NCBI GenBank assembly: GCA_017577345.1
Contig: PITX01000101.1
Location: 1-5,346 of the forward strand
Direction of reading: 5' to 3'
Length of the DNA: 5,346 nt
Source: Clostridiales bacterium
GTDB taxonomy: Bacteria; Bacillota; Clostridia; Oscillospirales; Oscillospiraceae
Below the pieces are notes generated by a model. It searched no databases and had not been told where the DNA came from. It saw nothing but the letters and a program-made list of their open reading frames with translations. Positions 4,710-5,346 of this stretch are shown one piece after another. Within the stretch, counting starts at the first letter, position 1. Each line of letters starts with the position of its first letter. The position numbers were made by a program, and so were the translations under genes.

Positions 4710-5346
4710 TTATACACTCTCGATCTGCGCCCCACAGGACCGCAGCGTACGGACGAACGAGGAATACCCCCGTTCCATATGCTCTGATTTTGTGATCACA
4801 CTTACACCCTCTGCACTAAGTGCGGCAATCACCATTGCCGCGCCGCCACGCAGATCGGTCGCCTCCACACACGCACCGTGCAGAGACTTCACCCCCGACA
4901 CAACGGCATGATGCCCTGTCGCATGAATTTTTGCGCCCATCGCGCACAGTGCAGGCACATGGCGCAGGCGATCGGAGAAAATGGTTTCTTCAAAAATGCT
5001 GACACCCTCCGCCGTTGCCATTGCCGCCATGACCGGTGCCTGAGCATCCGTGGGGAAGCCGTCATAGGGTGCCGTGACGATCGGGCTGACGGCACGCAGG
5101 CAGTCACAGCGGATGACGATCTCATCCGGACGCTGCGCGATCTGACAGCCGCCGCTTTGCAGCACCGAAAGTACCGCCTGCAAATGCTTTGGTTGCGCGC
5201 CCTGCAGAACGAGGCGTCCGCGTGTGGCCGCCGCCACAGCAAGATAGGTCGCCGCCTCCATGCGGTCCGGCATGACAGAATAATCCGTTCCGTGCATTGC
5301 TTTCCCGCCGCTGATGTGCAGGACAGATGTGCCTGTGCCTTCGATC
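4710..5346 (-). CDS. murA: UDP-GlcNAc 1-carboxyvinyltransferase MurA, C-terminal half (cut by window edge)
   Basis: MurA transfers enolpyruvate from phosphoenolpyruvate to UDP-N-acetylglucosamine, the first committed step of peptidoglycan synthesis in the cytosol, and is the target of fosfomycin. About 211 C-terminal residues are present, in frame to the right edge. The start and the first half, including the fosfomycin-binding Cys/Asp loop and the N-terminal catalytic Lys, are outside. Reading from the edge, IEGTGTSVLHISG and DRMEAATYLAVAA match the family. FPTDAQAPVMA holds the catalytic Asp (D305 in E. coli numbering), ETIFSDRLRHVP matches ETIFENRFMHVP, and ATDLRGGAAMVIA holds the Arg equivalent to E. 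coli R397. The end is HMERGYSSF...LRSCGAQIESV. An internal ATG at 5297 is not the true start, because family sequence continues upstream of it. It lies first in the visible murA-ftsQ-ftsZ order. Confidence 0.96.
   Translation of the reverse strand, partial: IEGTGTSVLHISGGKAMHGTDYSVMPDRMEAATYLAVAAATRGRLVLQGAQPKHLQAVLSVLQSGGCQIAQRPDEIVIRCDCLRAVSPIVTAPYDGFPTDAQAPVMAAMATAEGVSIFEETIFSDRLRHVPALCAMGAKIHATGHHAVVSGVKSLHGACVEATDLRGGAAMVIAALSAEGVSVITKSEHMERGYSSFVRTLRSCGAQIESV

Noticed and set aside
5295..5297. ATG at 5297 as the start of a short murA-like gene
   Set aside because: The frame is open to the window edge, and the 16 codons before it (IEGTGTSVLHISG and onward) match conserved MurA sequence, so the gene is simply cut by the edge.

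Overview
The window reads as one stretch of a Clostridia-type (Bacillota) chromosome, probably Oscillospirales/Ruminococcaceae. This placement is an inference. It rests on the gene order murA-ftsQ(divIB)-ftsZ, a YerC/YecD-type TrpR-like protein, strong AGGAGG-like ribosome binding sites, consensus SigA-type promoters and tRNAs with encoded CCA ends. The coding DNA looks moderately GC-rich, while the gaps between genes are AT-rich. Every supported gene lies on the minus strand, so transcription runs from the high-numbered end to the low-numbered end.

In transcription order, the first block is the end of a division and cell wall (dcw) cluster. It holds the C-terminal part of murA (cut by the window edge), then ftsQ/divIB 12 bases later. 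A 140-base gap follows with its own promoter, a tandem 13-bp repeat and a strong ribosome binding site, then ftsZ. A classic hairpin plus T-tract terminator closes the block after ftsZ. These genes link peptidoglycan precursor synthesis (MurA) with the divisome (FtsQ/DivIB) and the cytokinetic GTPase ring (FtsZ).

The second block starts almost at once after that terminator. An extended -10 promoter with an 8-bp palindrome in its spacer drives a tightly packed three-gene operon: a TrpR-like regulator (YerC family), a class I SAM-dependent methyltransferase (4-base ATGA overlap) and the redox chaperone Hsp33 (hslO, 5 bases after the methyltransferase stop). A hairpin without a T-tract lies after hslO.

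The third block is a tRNA operon. A perfect-consensus promoter (TTGACA, 17 bases, TATAAT) with an A-rich upstream tract drives tRNA-Val(UAC), tRNA-Asp(GUC) and a third tRNA cut by the left edge before its anticodon. Small hairpins sit just before the 5' ends of the first and third tRNAs.

I found no mobile element, CRISPR array, integrase, riboswitch or clear novel system. The genes are mostly housekeeping. The points that deserve a second look are the unusual C-terminal tail of FtsZ, the long basic coiled-coil-like N-terminus of FtsQ, the candidate operator in the yerC promoter, the repeat in the ftsZ leader and the hairpins in the tRNA precursor. No stretch longer than 300 bases lacks a gene. 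The three larger gaps (224-352, 2271-2382, 3472-3611) are described through their promoters, terminators and repeats.
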